Positions 7,501-7,622 of a stretch of DNA of 7,622 nucleotides are shown one piece after another (positions within the stretch are counted from its first letter, which is position 1; every line of letters starts with the position of its first letter). The notes below the pieces were generated by a model. It worked only from the letters and a program-made list of their open reading frames with translations, was not told the origin of the DNA and did not search any database. The translations under genes and the position numbers were made by a program. The stretch covers positions 1 through 7,622 of the forward strand of contig JAICJJ010000117.1 of NCBI GenBank assembly GCA_025928535.1, in the 5' to 3' direction. The DNA comes from Thermomicrobiales bacterium (lineage in GTDB: Bacteria > Chloroflexota > Chloroflexia > Thermomicrobiales > UBA6265).

Positions 7501-7622
7501 GGATCGCGCGACGTGTCGATATTCTGGAACGGGAGCGGATTGGCTTCGACGTGCTGCCGGATCCAGGCTTCGAGGGCGACGAGATCGCGTTGCTCGTTCC
7601 ACGTGCGGACGCGCCACGTTTG
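4368..7622 (-). CDS. Large non-canonical RecQ-like DNA helicase, 5' end outside window
   Basis: Superfamily 2 helicase expected to unwind DNA 3' to 5' using ATP. The frame is open to the window edge (codon starts at 7622) and ends at TGA 4370-4368, giving 1084 residues here. The first ATG in the window, at 7463, is internal to coding sequence. In window numbering, a motif 0 glutamine is at 243, Walker A PTGAGKS at 261-267, DEAH at 364-367 followed by CVSEWGHDF (the RecQ aromatic-rich loop), TGTA at 404-407, motif IV GIVFCPHVNG at 480-489, motif V VATSAFGMGIDKP at 574-586, and motif VI QEAGRAGRD at 605-613. All ATPase residues are intact. Motif Ia reads VIDPIKSLMQDQ instead of the usual V.SPL.ALM.DQ. 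About 220 N-terminal residues are unassigned. The four-cysteine zinc subdomain and HRDC domain of E. coli RecQ (about 610 residues) are not seen; instead comes a long helical region with EEIERRRR near 837-844. The last 48 residues, Gly/Arg-rich, overlap the next gene and look like non-conserved read-through. RecQ-like assignment is sure; its pathway is not. Confidence 0.93.
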   Translation of the reverse strand, partial: QTWRVRTWNEQRDLVALEAWIRQHVEANPLPFQNIDTSRDPGDDPALWEATRLMLTPHGVARVQLALSRALTEGVLRLDQPVWDLAVVEREVPCAELAVRDWLATLGHLCDLYGIAAGVKQIRLWVEREHLAAFATARVGADAPGPAVTVEPLAALDSGACVDLAIDVSVGCHPTRRYPTDPVRDRGAIPRHTMALRTAQRQSGYRIDPWPEPRPIAGPLAHEAALVHFLQLLFRKREFREGQLPIVERALRRQDVIGLLPTGAGKSITYQLPALLSPGLTLVIDPIKSLMQDQVENLHAAGIRDAIQINSDIDRHERTRREWQFSQGEFRLVFISPERLQIQSFRDLLHQTIGGRPVAFLTIDEAHCVSEWGHDFRTAYLNLGRIAARYCSRDGRRPPILALTGTASETVLRDVQRELGIDSDDAIVRPSAFDRPELKFEIVPARQHKKLDKLTELLNQGIADELGVATPDLASGGCGGIVFCPHVNGRRGVFEVRVGVLARCPQFQSKVPDPEVEPGSLDDFERQQIGIYSGEKPKKLIMLGDSARTEDQRWAEIKAETQRNFKANYQSLLVATSAFGMGIDKPNIRYTIHYAMPKSIEALAQEAGRAGRDRKPAVCAVVFTDDHGPESHADEGDRRADCLEPGITTEEATRRMESVGFNSDDAELQMYLHTRSYHGVRLESLAVRWFFHHWLEPCLAPVAGQETPVTLVLSKRDAFPDEVVASFAGDVRNSEGDAEVADPPAPPHPDVQRVIYRLSLLGLIEDYTIVYQPAGDIYTLQLRPLSEDAIRDRLRTYVDRYKYGYFETFLAERIERSELDGGFVCRAIDALIWFVYEEIERRRRENMYGVRQILRDSLATEQPGQELRRQLREIFSYSALTESVFDLVRTSPTNDTPWWRLADEMTTTEVADRIRLQCLRAIGDASDNPGLHLLYGLGSLASGRGALDDAVGRIDLGLRQSAQSQPDGGDRIAARLVAEIYVKAPARADEVVLAILRRGNASVARATYRRTADPALKRGCAAIMLRSINGGLDAFFGGADGDDGRIAGPGIGGASPDRASRPPENGQRGARRGGRAGRIRRGRA
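4508..4514 (-). promoter_or_regulatory. Ribosome binding site of the coiled-coil gene, inside the helicase frame
   Basis: Minus-strand GGGGGAG precedes ATG 4504 by only three bases (CGG), closer than usual. It lies within the helicase reading frame, next to a run TTTTT-C-GGGGG (4510-4520), so initiation here may depend on ribosomes translating the helicase. Confidence 0.45.

Noticed and set aside
3689..7622. Assignment to the Dpd or DISARM systems
   Set aside because: Only a RecQ-like helicase is shared in type with Dpd. No TGT-like modification gene, phospholipase D protein, SNF2 helicase or methylase is visible, so naming a known system is not supported.

Overview
The window is high-GC DNA with long, closely packed protein genes. 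It most resembles a member of the Chloroflexota, possibly the Thermomicrobia. This rests on the style of two exported proteins: a dipeptide-type binding protein whose Tat motif follows a short cytoplasmic lead (QAGKLSRREF), and a secreted protein with a long Ala/Thr/Pro/Ser linker full of TP and SP pairs. The assignment is by resemblance only; no rRNA or marker gene is present.

Layout, left to right. Positions 1-495 (+) hold the C-terminal end of a phosphoesterase-family protein. A hairpin at 519-549 separates it from the convergent minus-strand genes; everything else reads on the minus strand. In transcription order these are: a large RecQ-like helicase (7622 to 4368, 5' end outside the window); a coiled-coil protein with one C-terminal membrane anchor (4504 to 3689), whose start lies inside the helicase reading frame; a secreted protein with an NTF2-like and a cupredoxin-like part (3584 to 2565); and a Tat-exported family 5 solute-binding protein (2467 to 584). 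Strong hairpins lie before each of the last two genes, so they are probably separate transcription units or at least attenuated from upstream.

The most interesting part is the right half. The helicase has all the RecQ core motifs but lacks a recognisable zinc subdomain and HRDC domain. It carries at least 220 residues of unassigned N-terminal sequence, an enlarged stretch between motifs IV and V, and a long helical C-terminus. It is translationally entangled with a tail-anchored coiled-coil protein, over a 137-base overlap. A helicase sensor or motor next to a membrane-anchored coiled-coil protein is an arrangement that would fit an undescribed genome-maintenance or anti-phage module, but nothing in the window proves that. 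The left half (phosphoesterase, binding protein, secreted protein) looks like ordinary envelope and nutrient-uptake content. No RNA genes, CRISPR arrays, insertion sequences or attachment sites were seen.
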